Origin: Acidimicrobiales bacterium
GTDB lineage: Bacteria > Actinomycetota > Acidimicrobiia > Acidimicrobiales > Aldehydirespiratoraceae
Assembly: GCA_029263195.1 (NCBI GenBank)
Contig: JAJCXX010000016.1
Location: 16,494-80,493, forward strand
Direction: 5' to 3'
Length of the DNA: 64,000 nucleotides
The notes under the pieces were generated by a model. The model had not been told where the DNA came from. It searched no databases and saw only the letters and a list, made by a program, of their open reading frames with translations. Below, one piece after another: positions 33,861 to 41,823 of this stretch. Numbering within the stretch: position 1 is the stretch's first letter; every line of letters begins with the position of its first letter. The translations under genes and the position numbers were made by a program.

Positions 33861-34678
33861 TGATCCCTCAGATGACGACCCAGGCTGCGCCGGAGTATCG
33901 ACCTCTGAATGGTTTCGCCGAGCGTCACGAGATCGCCCAATTCGGACCGGGCCAAGGCGGCCTCGTCGCCATTGCGCTGGGCCCGAGCCCCCAATAGTTG
34001 TTCGAGCATCCCGGCCTGTCGTTCGGCGGCGACCTTGAACATTCGTAGATGCCGGGGCTGGACGCCTTGGTTGTTGAACGTTGCCGCGGCTCGGGTGACG
34101 ATCAGCGCTTCATGGTCGTAGACGACGGCATCGTCGATCTCGGCTGCGACTATGAGTCCCAGTCGCTTGAGATCGTCAATGAACGAAATTTCAACTCCTC
34201 CGGCATCGGCCAACTCGCCGGGGGTCAGGCTCACTGAGCCTGTGACTTCGGCTAGAGGACCGTCGGCAGTCGTCGACTTCGACCGGGTGGAAGGCGGCTT
34301 TGATGTCAGCGTCGGCGACCGATCGTGGGTTGAGGGTTCCGATTTCGGATCGGCATCGTCGTCGGCTCTGGAAAACAGAGTGGGTTCACGCAGTCGAGCC
34401 GGGAGATCCCGCGGATCGACTGCACCATCGGGATCACCGGAGTCGAGCCGTCGCTTGATCACCTTCAATGGGAGGAAGTTGTCGCGCTGCTGCTCGAGAA
34501 TCCATCGCAGGCGGTCGACATCGGACTCGAAGAACTTCCGGTATCCCGAGGGTGTGCGCTCCGGGGAGATCAGGCCCTGGCTCTCGAGGAACCTGATCTT
34601 CGAAATCGTTATGTCGGGATGTTCCGCTTTGAGCAGCGCCAGGACCTCGCCGATTGATCGATGTTCGGGGTCAGCCAT
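33857..34678 (-). CDS. ftsR: FtsR-like MerR-family regulator
   Basis: A 273-residue MerR-type regulator. The N-terminal winged helix HRSIGEVLALLKAEHPDITI-SKIRFLESQGLI-SPERTPSGYRKF is characteristic of the FtsR/Rv1828 group; a Pro/Ser/Thr-rich linker (about 100-150) and a C-terminal helical domain with FNNQGVQPRHLRMFK follow. In corynebacteria FtsR controls ftsZ. It lies between garA and hpt. It is longer than the second MerR of the locus. The DNA target here is unknown. Confidence 0.88.
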   Translation of the reverse strand: MADPEHRSIGEVLALLKAEHPDITISKIRFLESQGLISPERTPSGYRKFFESDVDRLRWILEQQRDNFLPLKVIKRRLDSGDPDGAVDPRDLPARLREPTLFSRADDDADPKSEPSTHDRSPTLTSKPPSTRSKSTTADGPLAEVTGSVSLTPGELADAGGVEISFIDDLKRLGLIVAAEIDDAVVYDHEALIVTRAAATFNNQGVQPRHLRMFKVAAERQAGMLEQLLGARAQRNGDEAALARSELGDLVTLGETIQRSILRRSLGRHLRDQ

Positions 34679-34696
34679 GTGTCCGCGCCGTTCGAC

Positions 34697-35170
34697 TCAT
34701 ACGGGAGCGGTCCCGTGGGCGAACACCAACTTGTATTTGCCGATCTGGACCTCGTCGCCGTCCGCCAGATCAATTTGGTCGATGATCTTGCGGTTCACGT
34801 AGGTTCCGTTGAGCGACCCGACATCGCAGACCGTGTAGCGACCGGCGGCGCGTTGGACTTCGGCATGTCGGCGCGACACGGTGATGTCGTCGAGGAAGAT
34901 ATCGCTCTCGGGATGCCGACCAATGCGCACCAGATCGGTGTCGAGGGCGTAGCGGGCACCGGTCTTTGGTCCCTGCAGAACCAGGAACAGGGCTTGGTCG
35001 ATTCGGAATGATGAGCGATCGATGTCGAGGAGTGGACTTGGATCGCCGCCGTCGATCACGGCATGGCTGGTGGTGATCTCAGCCGGAGTCAGCTCCGCCC
35101 CACACGACGAACAGAAGCGAGCCGGCGACGGGTTGCGATGACCGCATTCGGGACACGGGGCCTCGGACAA
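34697..35170 (-). CDS. garA: GarA-like FHA protein with N-terminal zinc ribbon
   Basis: About 157 residues. C-terminal FHA domain with GRHPESDIFLDDITVSRRHAE and GSLNGTYVNRK (phosphothreonine-binding Arg, Ser and Asn). GarA of Mycobacterium inhibits or activates 2-oxoglutarate enzymes, controlled by phosphorylation at a TTS motif; here TTS is at 33-35. The N-terminus has a C4 zinc ribbon (Cys6, 9, 20, 23) absent from mycobacterial GarA. The TTG at 35170, two bases after the gcvH stop, is the first start compatible with that stop; a GTG at 35266 would overlap gcvH by 94 bases. Confidence 0.82.
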   Translation of the reverse strand: MSEAPCPECGHRNPSPARFCSSCGAELTPAEITTSHAVIDGGDPSPLLDIDRSSFRIDQALFLVLQGPKTGARYALDTDLVRIGRHPESDIFLDDITVSRRHAEVQRAAGRYTVCDVGSLNGTYVNRKIIDQIDLADGDEVQIGKYKLVFAHGTAPV

Positions 35171-35172
35171 GT

Positions 35173-35559
35173 CTATGCACCGCCCTCGATCAGCGCCCGG
35201 TAGCCCGCGGCATCGAGCAACGCTTCGGTCTCCGAAGGGGTCGACATTTCGATCTCGCAGATCCACCCTTCCCCGTATGGGTCGGAGTTGATCAGTTCTG
35301 GGGTGTCGTCGAGTTGGTCGTTGACGGCGACGATCTCGCCGCTGACCGGCGCATAGATGTCGGATACTGACTTCGTGGACTCCACCTCGCTGAACGAGCA
35401 GTTGGCCTCAACCGCCGTTCCACCGGCCGGCACGTCGACGAAGACCACGTCGCCGAGTGCGTCCTGGGCGTAGTCGGTGAGCCCGATACGAACGCGACTT
35501 CCCTCGGCCCGAACCCACTCGTGGTCGCTTGAGTATTTCAGATCTTCTGGAACATTCAT
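35173..35559 (-). CDS. gcvH: Glycine cleavage system H-protein
   Basis: A 128-residue lipoyl carrier protein that shuttles the aminomethyl group between P-, T- and L-proteins. The lipoylation Lys63 is in SEVESTKSVSDIYAP. YSSDHEWVRAEG at the N-terminus and GYRALIEGG at the C-terminus are typical. It is the first gene of the minus-strand gcvH-garA-ftsR block and is followed by garA within two bases, so translation of the two is coupled. Confidence 0.96.
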   Translation of the reverse strand: MNVPEDLKYSSDHEWVRAEGSRVRIGLTDYAQDALGDVVFVDVPAGGTAVEANCSFSEVESTKSVSDIYAPVSGEIVAVNDQLDDTPELINSDPYGEGWICEIEMSTPSETEALLDAAGYRALIEGGA

Positions 35560-35611
35560 ATGAGAGAAGCTAACCGATGGTGGAGCGGCTCAGGAAGCGG
35601 AACCAACAAAC

Positions 35612-38101
35612 TCAGCCGCGAACCAGTTCTTCGATTCTTCGGGCGTACTCCGCGGCGAGGCCGTCGGCCGCTTCGGGCCGATCTGCCTCGGCCATCACGA
35701 GTGTGGTCGGTTCCTCGGGGTCGGGGAGAATGAGCGCCCATCCGTTGTCGTGGTGGATTCGTACGCCGTCGACCAGGTCGGTTCGACGGCCCTTGGCCTG
35801 CTCGACCATGACCCGCATCACCGCGCCTTTCTGCTCCCACGGCGTGATCACGTTTCGGCTGGCCATGTGGACCAACGGAAGCGAATCGACGATCTGCGAC
35901 AGCTTTCGTTCGTCGCGGGCAAGCACGTCGACAAGTGACGCGAACGTGGCGATGGCGTCGAACGCCGGCATGAATCCGGGAACGATGTAGCGCCCCGATG
36001 TATCGGCCGCCATGCAGACGAGCGGGTCGGCTGAGGCCGCCATTATCGCTGCGGACGAAGTGGAAGTTGTCACCACGGTGCCGTTCGAGGACTCGACCAG
36101 CTCTGCGGCATGGAGGGTGGCGGACACCGGGAGCACCACACAGCCACCGTCGAGATCCGAACCCCTGATGGAGATGAGGGCCATCAGCGCCTGAGCGTCG
36201 GTGAGACAACGCCCGGTGTCATCGACGATGCCGAGTTGCTCCCCACCGGGGCTGAAGATGACCCCGAGCTCCGAACCCGAGGCGGTGACGAGGTCGGCTA
36301 CCCGGCGGGCGTGGGTCTGACGATCGAATCTGGCAACTCCGGAGGTCGAGACAAATGGATTGATCGCCATCACTTCGGCACCGAACTTCGACATCAGGTT
36401 GGGCATCACGAACGACACGGCGCCGAATCCGAAGTCGGTGACCATCTTCATGTTGGCGGCGCGAATTCCCTTGAGATCAATAGTCGATTCGATGGCTGTC
36501 GCGTAGTGTTCGAGTGCACGGGGGGCGTAGTCGATGTCGCCTATCTCAGCCGGGAACACCCGTCGGTAGTCCTCTCGACTGAGGAGTCGCTCTATCTTGC
36601 GGTGCCCGCTCTCGGCCATATCGGAGCCATCGGTGTCGACGAAGCCGATGATCACCGACTGTGGATCCGACTCGTCGAGACGGATCGTCACCGCACCGGC
36701 GATGGCAGGTCGGCGCGAGACGAACCGGGTGACCGGAAGCGGCGCGACTTCCAGATCCTGGACGGATACGCCGGCCGCGTTGAGTCCGGCGTGGATGGCC
36801 CGCTTGAGCATGCGCGCCGAACGCGACGAATCGCGGCTCGTGACGACGATGTCGCCCTGCTTCAGGGTCGAGGCGTAAGCCATCGCCAACCGGGTGACGA
36901 GCTCCGGTGTGATGTCGACGTTGGATAGTCCCCGCACCCCATCGCGCCCGAACAGGCTTCTCGAACCCTTTGACTCCCACACGATCGAGGAGTTGACGGT
37001 GGCACCCGACTCGATTGTCTTGAACGGGTAGACCTTGACGTCGGCACCGATGGTGGCGTGCTCTCCGATGAAACACTCGTCGCCGATCACCGCTCCCTCA
37101 TCGGTGCGAACACCGCGTCGGAGATCGCACGCCCGGCCGATCACCGATCCACGGAGATGAACCCCTTCGGCCAGATAGGTGTTCTCGCCCACGACCGTGC
37201 GTTCGAGGTCGGCTTCGGCTCGCACCCTCACGTTGGCGCCGAGAACCGTGTAAGGGCCGAGCTTCGCTCCCTGCTCGATTCGGCAGTTGTCGCCGAGCAC
37301 TGCGGGTCCGGCGACGATGGCTTCAGGGTGAATCACAACGTTGTCGCCGACGAACAGTCGCTCTCGTTGTTCGAACCCGTCGATTCGGATCGAAACCGTG
37401 CCGTCGAGGATGTCGGTGTGGGCACTGACGTAGGACTCCAGGTTGCCGACATCCTCCCAGTAGCCATCGCAGATCGCCCCGAAGATGGGTTTCTCGTCGT
37501 TCAGAAGAGCGGGGAACACCTCGGACGAGAAATCAACCGGCCGGGAGGGCTCGATGTAGTCGAATATCTCCGGATCAAGAACGAAGATTCCGCTGTTGAT
37601 GGTGTCGCTGAAGACCTGGCCCCACCCCGGCTTCTCGAGGAAACGTTCGACCGACCCGTCGTCGTGGGTGATGACGATGCCGAACTCGAGCGGGTCGTCG
37701 ACTCTGACCAGCCCGATGGTCGCCATCGACTGTTTGGCGTCGTGGAACTCGACGACTTTGGTCAGGTCGATGTCGGTGAGAACGTCGCCGGAAATGACCA
37801 GGAACGGCTCATCGAGTTCGGCCATGGCGTTGCGCACCGAACCGGCGGTGCCGAGCGGTGTCTCCTCGATGGCGTAGACCATGCGGACACCGAACTCGGA
37901 ACCATCGCCGAACCAATTCCGGATCACGTTGGGCATGAACGCCAGAGTCACCACGATCTCGTCGAAACCGTGGAGCTTCAGCAGATCGACCACGTGTTCC
38001 ATCATCGGCCGATTGGCGAGAGGCATCATTGGCTTGGGAACGTTGGAGGTCAGCGGCCTCAGGCGGGTTCCCTCGCCGCCGGCCATGATCACTGCCTTCA
38101 T
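35612..38101 (-). CDS. Mannose-1-P guanylyltransferase-like with degenerate mutase domain
   Basis: An 829-residue fusion. Residues 1-235 form a nucleotidyltransferase (AGGEGTRLRPLT, KPMMPLANRP, FLVISGDVLTD, GYWEDVGN). Residues 250-370 are left-handed beta-helix hexapeptides. Residues about 375-829 have a phosphomannomutase fold (LFGRDGVRG) but the catalytic parts are changed: the TASHNP serine loop is replaced by RLDESDP (about 470), the DxDxDR metal loop by SPGGEQL (about 617), and the RPSGTEP loop by LPDPEEP (about 791). The transferase is probably active; the mutase part is probably structural or regulatory. Confidence 0.88.
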   Translation of the reverse strand: MKAVIMAGGEGTRLRPLTSNVPKPMMPLANRPMMEHVVDLLKLHGFDEIVVTLAFMPNVIRNWFGDGSEFGVRMVYAIEETPLGTAGSVRNAMAELDEPFLVISGDVLTDIDLTKVVEFHDAKQSMATIGLVRVDDPLEFGIVITHDDGSVERFLEKPGWGQVFSDTINSGIFVLDPEIFDYIEPSRPVDFSSEVFPALLNDEKPIFGAICDGYWEDVGNLESYVSAHTDILDGTVSIRIDGFEQRERLFVGDNVVIHPEAIVAGPAVLGDNCRIEQGAKLGPYTVLGANVRVRAEADLERTVVGENTYLAEGVHLRGSVIGRACDLRRGVRTDEGAVIGDECFIGEHATIGADVKVYPFKTIESGATVNSSIVWESKGSRSLFGRDGVRGLSNVDITPELVTRLAMAYASTLKQGDIVVTSRDSSRSARMLKRAIHAGLNAAGVSVQDLEVAPLPVTRFVSRRPAIAGAVTIRLDESDPQSVIIGFVDTDGSDMAESGHRKIERLLSREDYRRVFPAEIGDIDYAPRALEHYATAIESTIDLKGIRAANMKMVTDFGFGAVSFVMPNLMSKFGAEVMAINPFVSTSGVARFDRQTHARRVADLVTASGSELGVIFSPGGEQLGIVDDTGRCLTDAQALMALISIRGSDLDGGCVVLPVSATLHAAELVESSNGTVVTTSTSSAAIMAASADPLVCMAADTSGRYIVPGFMPAFDAIATFASLVDVLARDERKLSQIVDSLPLVHMASRNVITPWEQKGAVMRVMVEQAKGRRTDLVDGVRIHHDNGWALILPDPEEPTTLVMAEADRPEAADGLAAEYARRIEELVRG

Positions 38102-38110
38102 GGGCCGACC

Positions 38111-38719
38111 CTAGTTGACTGCCGACCTACCGTCGCGGAGAGCCTGTCGAGCTAGCGGCACATACTGGGCGGCCGACAGGTAGCTGTAGATCAGCGAAGG
38201 AACGGCGATGATCCAGCCGGCCACCCTGAACCAGTCGTTGATGCCCACATCGGACGCTCCGGCCAACAAGAACGGGAACGCGAAGTAGAGGCCGAAGGTC
38301 GCGACCTTGCCCCACCACGTGACGTCGATGCGCCGGGCGCCCAGCGCTCCCAACACGACTCCGGCCACCGCGACCAGCACCTCGCGGGCCAGTGCCGCCA
38401 CCACCAGCCACCATGGAACCGATCCGTCGATGCCAACCGCCAACATTCCTGTGATCAGCACGACCCGATCGGTGACGGGGTCGATGAGCTTGCCCATCTC
38501 GCTCACGACGTTGAACCGGCGGGCCCACCAGCCGTCGACCCAGTCGGTGGCTCCGAGAATCCCCCACAGCCAGGCTGCTTCGTATCGCTGGTCCTGAGAG
38601 AACAGGAGCCAGAGAAACACCGGAACTCCCGCCAGCCTCAGCACCGAGATCAGGTTGGGCACGGTGAGGATGCGATCCTCGAACACTCCGAGTTGCCGCG
38701 GTGGGTTCTCCTCGTCCAT
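38111..38719 (-). CDS. CDP-alcohol phosphatidyltransferase
   Basis: A 202-residue membrane enzyme of phospholipid synthesis. The motif D-x2-DG-x2-AR-x8-G-x3-D-x3-D is complete (Asp59, Asp62, Gly63, Ala66, Arg67, Gly76, Asp80, Asp84). Several hydrophobic helices follow. PgsA (phosphatidylglycerophosphate synthase) or a cardiolipin synthase is the closest guess. ATG 38719 is chosen because it begins just before the first helix and leaves 23 bases to the divergent HIT gene; a GTG/ATG at 38752 would run into that gene. Confidence 0.87.
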   Translation of the reverse strand: MDEENPPRQLGVFEDRILTVPNLISVLRLAGVPVFLWLLFSQDQRYEAAWLWGILGATDWVDGWWARRFNVVSEMGKLIDPVTDRVVLITGMLAVGIDGSVPWWLVVAALAREVLVAVAGVVLGALGARRIDVTWWGKVATFGLYFAFPFLLAGASDVGINDWFRVAGWIIAVPSLIYSYLSAAQYVPLARQALRDGRSAVN

Positions 38720-38742
38720 CAGCGTCAGCCTACGATCTCTCC

Positions 38743-39171
38743 GTGCCAACAATCTTCACCAGAATCATCAACAGCGAATTGCCGGCCCGTTTCGTGTGGC
38801 AGGACAACACCTGTGTGGCGTTCCTTCCCTTGGAGTTGTTGAACCGCGGTCACGTTCTCGTGGTTCCGCGCCTCGAAGTCGACCACTGGACCGATCTCCC
38901 TCCGGATGTGGTTGGTCATCTCGCCACCGTGGCCCAGACCATCGGCAAAGCGCAACAAGAGGCCTTCAGCCCGGCGCGTATCGGCCTGATGATCGTCGGG
39001 TTCGACGTGCCGCACGTGCACATCCATGTGGTGCCGGTCGATGACCTCACACACTTCGACTTCTTGTCGGCCGACCGACACCCCGACCCCGGCGACCTCG
39101 ATGAAGCTGCCCGGATGCTGCGCTCGGCACTTCGAGGCCAGGGAAACAGCGAGAGCATTCCCGCCGACTGA
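38743..39171 (+). CDS. HIT-family nucleotide hydrolase/transferase
   Basis: A 142-residue HIT protein with HVHIHVVP (His91, His93, His95), the histidine-triad site that hydrolyses or transfers nucleotides. The N-terminal TIFTRIINSELPARFVWQD is typical of Hint/YcfF-like members. GTG 38743 gives that standard start; the upstream region cannot be coding because it overlaps the divergent CDP-alcohol transferase. It converges with the HMCES gene (stops two bases apart). Substrate not known. Confidence 0.9.
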   Translation: MPTIFTRIINSELPARFVWQDNTCVAFLPLELLNRGHVLVVPRLEVDHWTDLPPDVVGHLATVAQTIGKAQQEAFSPARIGLMIVGFDVPHVHIHVVPVDDLTHFDFLSADRHPDPGDLDEAARMLRSALRGQGNSESIPAD

Positions 39172-39172
39172 C

Positions 39173-39883
39173 TCAATCGATCGGTTCGATCAGGTCGGGA
39201 CCGTTGTTCCTGACATTGTTGACTTCGGTCGAGACCGGCTGAACACGAATCAATTGGGACGGGGCCGGCCTGAAGAGTTGGCTCAGCGTTTCGGTGTCGT
39301 GGTTGTCGCGATCGAGCCATGGGTCCCATGCAGATGGCGGGAGCATGACCGGCATCCTGTCGTGAACCTCGGCGACCTTGTCGTTTGGTTCGCCGGTGAG
39401 GATGGTGCAGGAGTGGAGTTGCATGGGCTCGCCGGCCTCGTTGAGACGGCCGGGGTCGTTCCAGATCTCCCACAACCCGGCGAAAGCGAACGGAGCGCCA
39501 TCGACGCGGCTCATGTACATCGGCTGCTTGAGCTTCGACCCTTCGATCTTCTTCCACTCGTAGAAGCCGTCGGCCGGGATGATGCAGCGCCTCTTCGCGA
39601 ACGGTCGCTTGAACGAGTTCTTCTCGGCGATGGTCTCGGAACGGGCGTTGATCATTCGGTTGCCGATCTTGGGGTCTTTGGCCCAGAACGGGACGAGCCC
39701 CCAACGAAAGGCGTCGATGCGCCGGGAGGCTCCGTCGTGGTAGACCGCCAGAATGTCCTGGCTCGGAGCGACGTTGTAGCTCGGCGGACGGACACCGAGC
39801 TCTTCATCGACCGTTGGTGCCTCCGCACCGAAATAGTCGGCCAGTTCCTCAGCAGACGTGGTGGAAACGAACCGTCCGCACAT
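39173..39883 (-). CDS. HMCES/YedK-type DNA-protein crosslink protein
   Basis: A 236-residue SRAP-domain protein. The N-terminal MCGRF places catalytic Cys2, which forms a thiazolidine link with abasic sites in single-stranded DNA. Other conserved parts: YNVAPSQ, RWGLVPFWAKD, NARSETI, CIIPADGFYEW and HDRMPVML (His). The start overlaps the upstream membrane protein stop by one base. Its expected role is protection of abasic sites during DNA replication or SOS. Confidence 0.94.
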   Translation of the reverse strand: MCGRFVSTTSAEELADYFGAEAPTVDEELGVRPPSYNVAPSQDILAVYHDGASRRIDAFRWGLVPFWAKDPKIGNRMINARSETIAEKNSFKRPFAKRRCIIPADGFYEWKKIEGSKLKQPMYMSRVDGAPFAFAGLWEIWNDPGRLNEAGEPMQLHSCTILTGEPNDKVAEVHDRMPVMLPPSAWDPWLDRDNHDTETLSQLFRPAPSQLIRVQPVSTEVNNVRNNGPDLIEPID

Positions 39884-41007
39884 CAGGGACGAAGAACCTC
39901 GGCGGTGAGAGCACAGCTTCCGGATCGACCCTCACCGAAATCGAACAAGAGGTTGTCTCCGGCCGCGCCCCCGAAGGCCGGAACAACCACATCGGAGCCC
40001 GTTCCGACAGCGATGGTGCCCCTCACCGTGAGTATTTCGTAGACGCCGCCACCGTCGGAGATCGACTGGAGTCTTATGGCATCGGCGAAACCGGTTCCGC
40101 CTTCCGGAAGTGGCACTTCTCCGTCGGGGACGCGTACGTCGAGAGCCAACGCGTCGTTACCCATGCAGCGAATCGTGGCCGGCCGGCCGATGGGGTCGTT
40201 GCAGTTGCCGTACCAGACGGTGTCGAGCGGTCGGAGTTCGCCGGTGGAGACGCTTGCCACCAGGCAGGCATCGGCGGTGAACCCGGCCGGGCCGACGAAA
40301 GCGACCACGCCGACGCCGCCGTAGGAGAACACCGACGACGATATGGCACTCGGCGGGTAGAGGTAGTCGGCGAACGGTGCGGTGACGATGCGATCTTCTC
40401 GTGGGCCATCACCGACCGCGATGGCGACGTCGCGCGCCAGCGACACCGTGAGCCGGGGATCGGCTATCGGTGATCCGCCGTCGATCGACCCGTCGGTTGT
40501 GGACACCTCGGCCGCGGCGAACTTGAGGGTGCCTGAGGTACGGAGGTCGTTGTCGGCAAGGGATTGCCAACCCAGGTAGCCGCCGATGCCGAGACCCGAC
40601 ACCACGACCAGCACCACGACGAGGTTGACGATCCGTTGTCGGCGGCCGTCCTTCAGGGCCGTCTCGACCTGATGTTCGTCGAGCTTCTCCTCGAGTGTGA
40701 GTGGACCGAACGCCTCGGAGGTGGTTCCACCCGCGAGTAGGTTTCGCCAACGTGTGGCCGTCTCGGTGGGCATCCGGGCCAGGTAGGTCTCGAACGCGGC
40801 TTGTTCGTTGCTTCCGAACAAGATGGTGAGGCTGTTGACCCGCGCGAACTCGACAGGGTCGGCCTCCTCGACAGTGGGGCGTCCATCGACGACGAAGTCG
40901 ACGAACTGGCGGGCCGCCCGGTCGGCATCCTCGGCGGTCCACACCGGTCCGGGCTCGGCGACCGGCAACTTACGTTCGAGCGTGCCGGTGCGCAGGAACC
41001 CGGCCAC
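39883..41007 (-). CDS. Single-pass membrane protein of unknown function
   Basis: A 374-residue protein I cannot assign. A cytoplasmic N-terminal part (about 1-124) is followed by one membrane segment at about 126-146 and an exported C-terminal part with four Cys. The layout resembles anti-sigma or signal proteins but no known motif is visible. The GTG at 41007 is the first start in frame; the frame stays open 54 bases further upstream without a standard start codon, encoding Asp-rich residues, so the true N-terminus may be longer. It is coupled to the HMCES gene by a one-base overlap. Confidence 0.7.
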   Translation of the reverse strand: MAGFLRTGTLERKLPVAEPGPVWTAEDADRAARQFVDFVVDGRPTVEEADPVEFARVNSLTILFGSNEQAAFETYLARMPTETATRWRNLLAGGTTSEAFGPLTLEEKLDEHQVETALKDGRRQRIVNLVVVLVVVSGLGIGGYLGWQSLADNDLRTSGTLKFAAAEVSTTDGSIDGGSPIADPRLTVSLARDVAIAVGDGPREDRIVTAPFADYLYPPSAISSSVFSYGGVGVVAFVGPAGFTADACLVASVSTGELRPLDTVWYGNCNDPIGRPATIRCMGNDALALDVRVPDGEVPLPEGGTGFADAIRLQSISDGGGVYEILTVRGTIAVGTGSDVVVPAFGGAAGDNLLFDFGEGRSGSCALTAEVLRP

Positions 41008-41175
41008 CTCGGGGGGTGGGCCGTCCTGGTCTGCGCCGTCGTACCAATCGTCGGGTGAATCCGTATGCGAATCGATGCTCTGAGGGTATTACGGCTGGTG
41101 CCGAGTCGCGGGTCGCCACCCGGAGTTGCACGGGGCATCCCTGCACCACAGTCGAGCGTCAGGTCAGAATTGGCT

Positions 41176-41778
41176 GTGCCCGACCTCGATCTGATCCTTG
41201 CCAGCTCGTCCCCGCGGCGAATCAAGCTCCTCGAACGACTTGACCTTGTCTTCGGTACTGAGCCGGCCGACATCGACGAGTCGGTGATCGACGGGGAATC
41301 ACCCGACAAATACGTGGCGAGGTTGGCGATGGCCAAGGGCCTCTGTTCGGCCCGATCGGGAACTGTGGTGATTGCAGCCGATACGGCAGTCGTGGTCGAC
41401 GAAGTGATCCTCGGCAAGCCCACCGATCCCGACGACGCGGTGCGCACTCTCCGCCAGCTTTCAGGGCGCTCTCACGAGGTGGTGTCGGGGGTAGCCGTGA
41501 TTCTGTCGAGGGCCATCGAGGCTCAGCGATCGGCCTCGGCCATCGCTACCACGACGGTCCGGTTCGCCCAGATGACCGAGGATCGGATCCGCTGGTACGT
41601 CGAAACTGGTGAACCGTCGGACAAGGCCGGCAGCTACGGGCTGCAGGGTGCGGCTGCTCTGTTCGCCGACGAGATCGACGGCAGCTCCACCAACGTCGTC
41701 GGGCTTCCGATGCCGCTGCTCGACTCGCTGTTCAGCGAGTTGGGGCTAGATTTGCTCGACTTCATGCGGCCGGCCTGA
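41176..41778 (+). CDS. maf: Maf-family nucleoside triphosphate pyrophosphatase
   Basis: A 200-residue Maf protein that hydrolyses non-canonical or modified nucleotides (dTTP, UTP, m7GTP in relatives). Typical pieces: LILASSSPRRIKLLE near the N-terminus, DESV, ADTAVVVDEVILGKP and the GSYGLQGAAALF loop. The GTG at 41176 gives the family length; an ATG at 41065 would add 37 residues not seen in relatives. The 168-base gap to the divergent membrane-protein gene must hold both promoters; I see no clear ones. Confidence 0.93.
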   Translation: MPDLDLILASSSPRRIKLLERLDLVFGTEPADIDESVIDGESPDKYVARLAMAKGLCSARSGTVVIAADTAVVVDEVILGKPTDPDDAVRTLRQLSGRSHEVVSGVAVILSRAIEAQRSASAIATTTVRFAQMTEDRIRWYVETGEPSDKAGSYGLQGAAALFADEIDGSSTNVVGLPMPLLDSLFSELGLDLLDFMRPA

Positions 41779-41823
41779 CCGACCAACGAGGCGACCCGCG
41801 CCGTCGTTCGTAGCCTTGCGGAA

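Noticed and set aside
37058..38155. 365-codon open frame on the plus strand opposite the guanylyltransferase gene
   Set aside because: Composition (Asp/Val/Gly/His-rich) is that of an antisense shadow; the minus-strand gene has clear motifs over the same bases.
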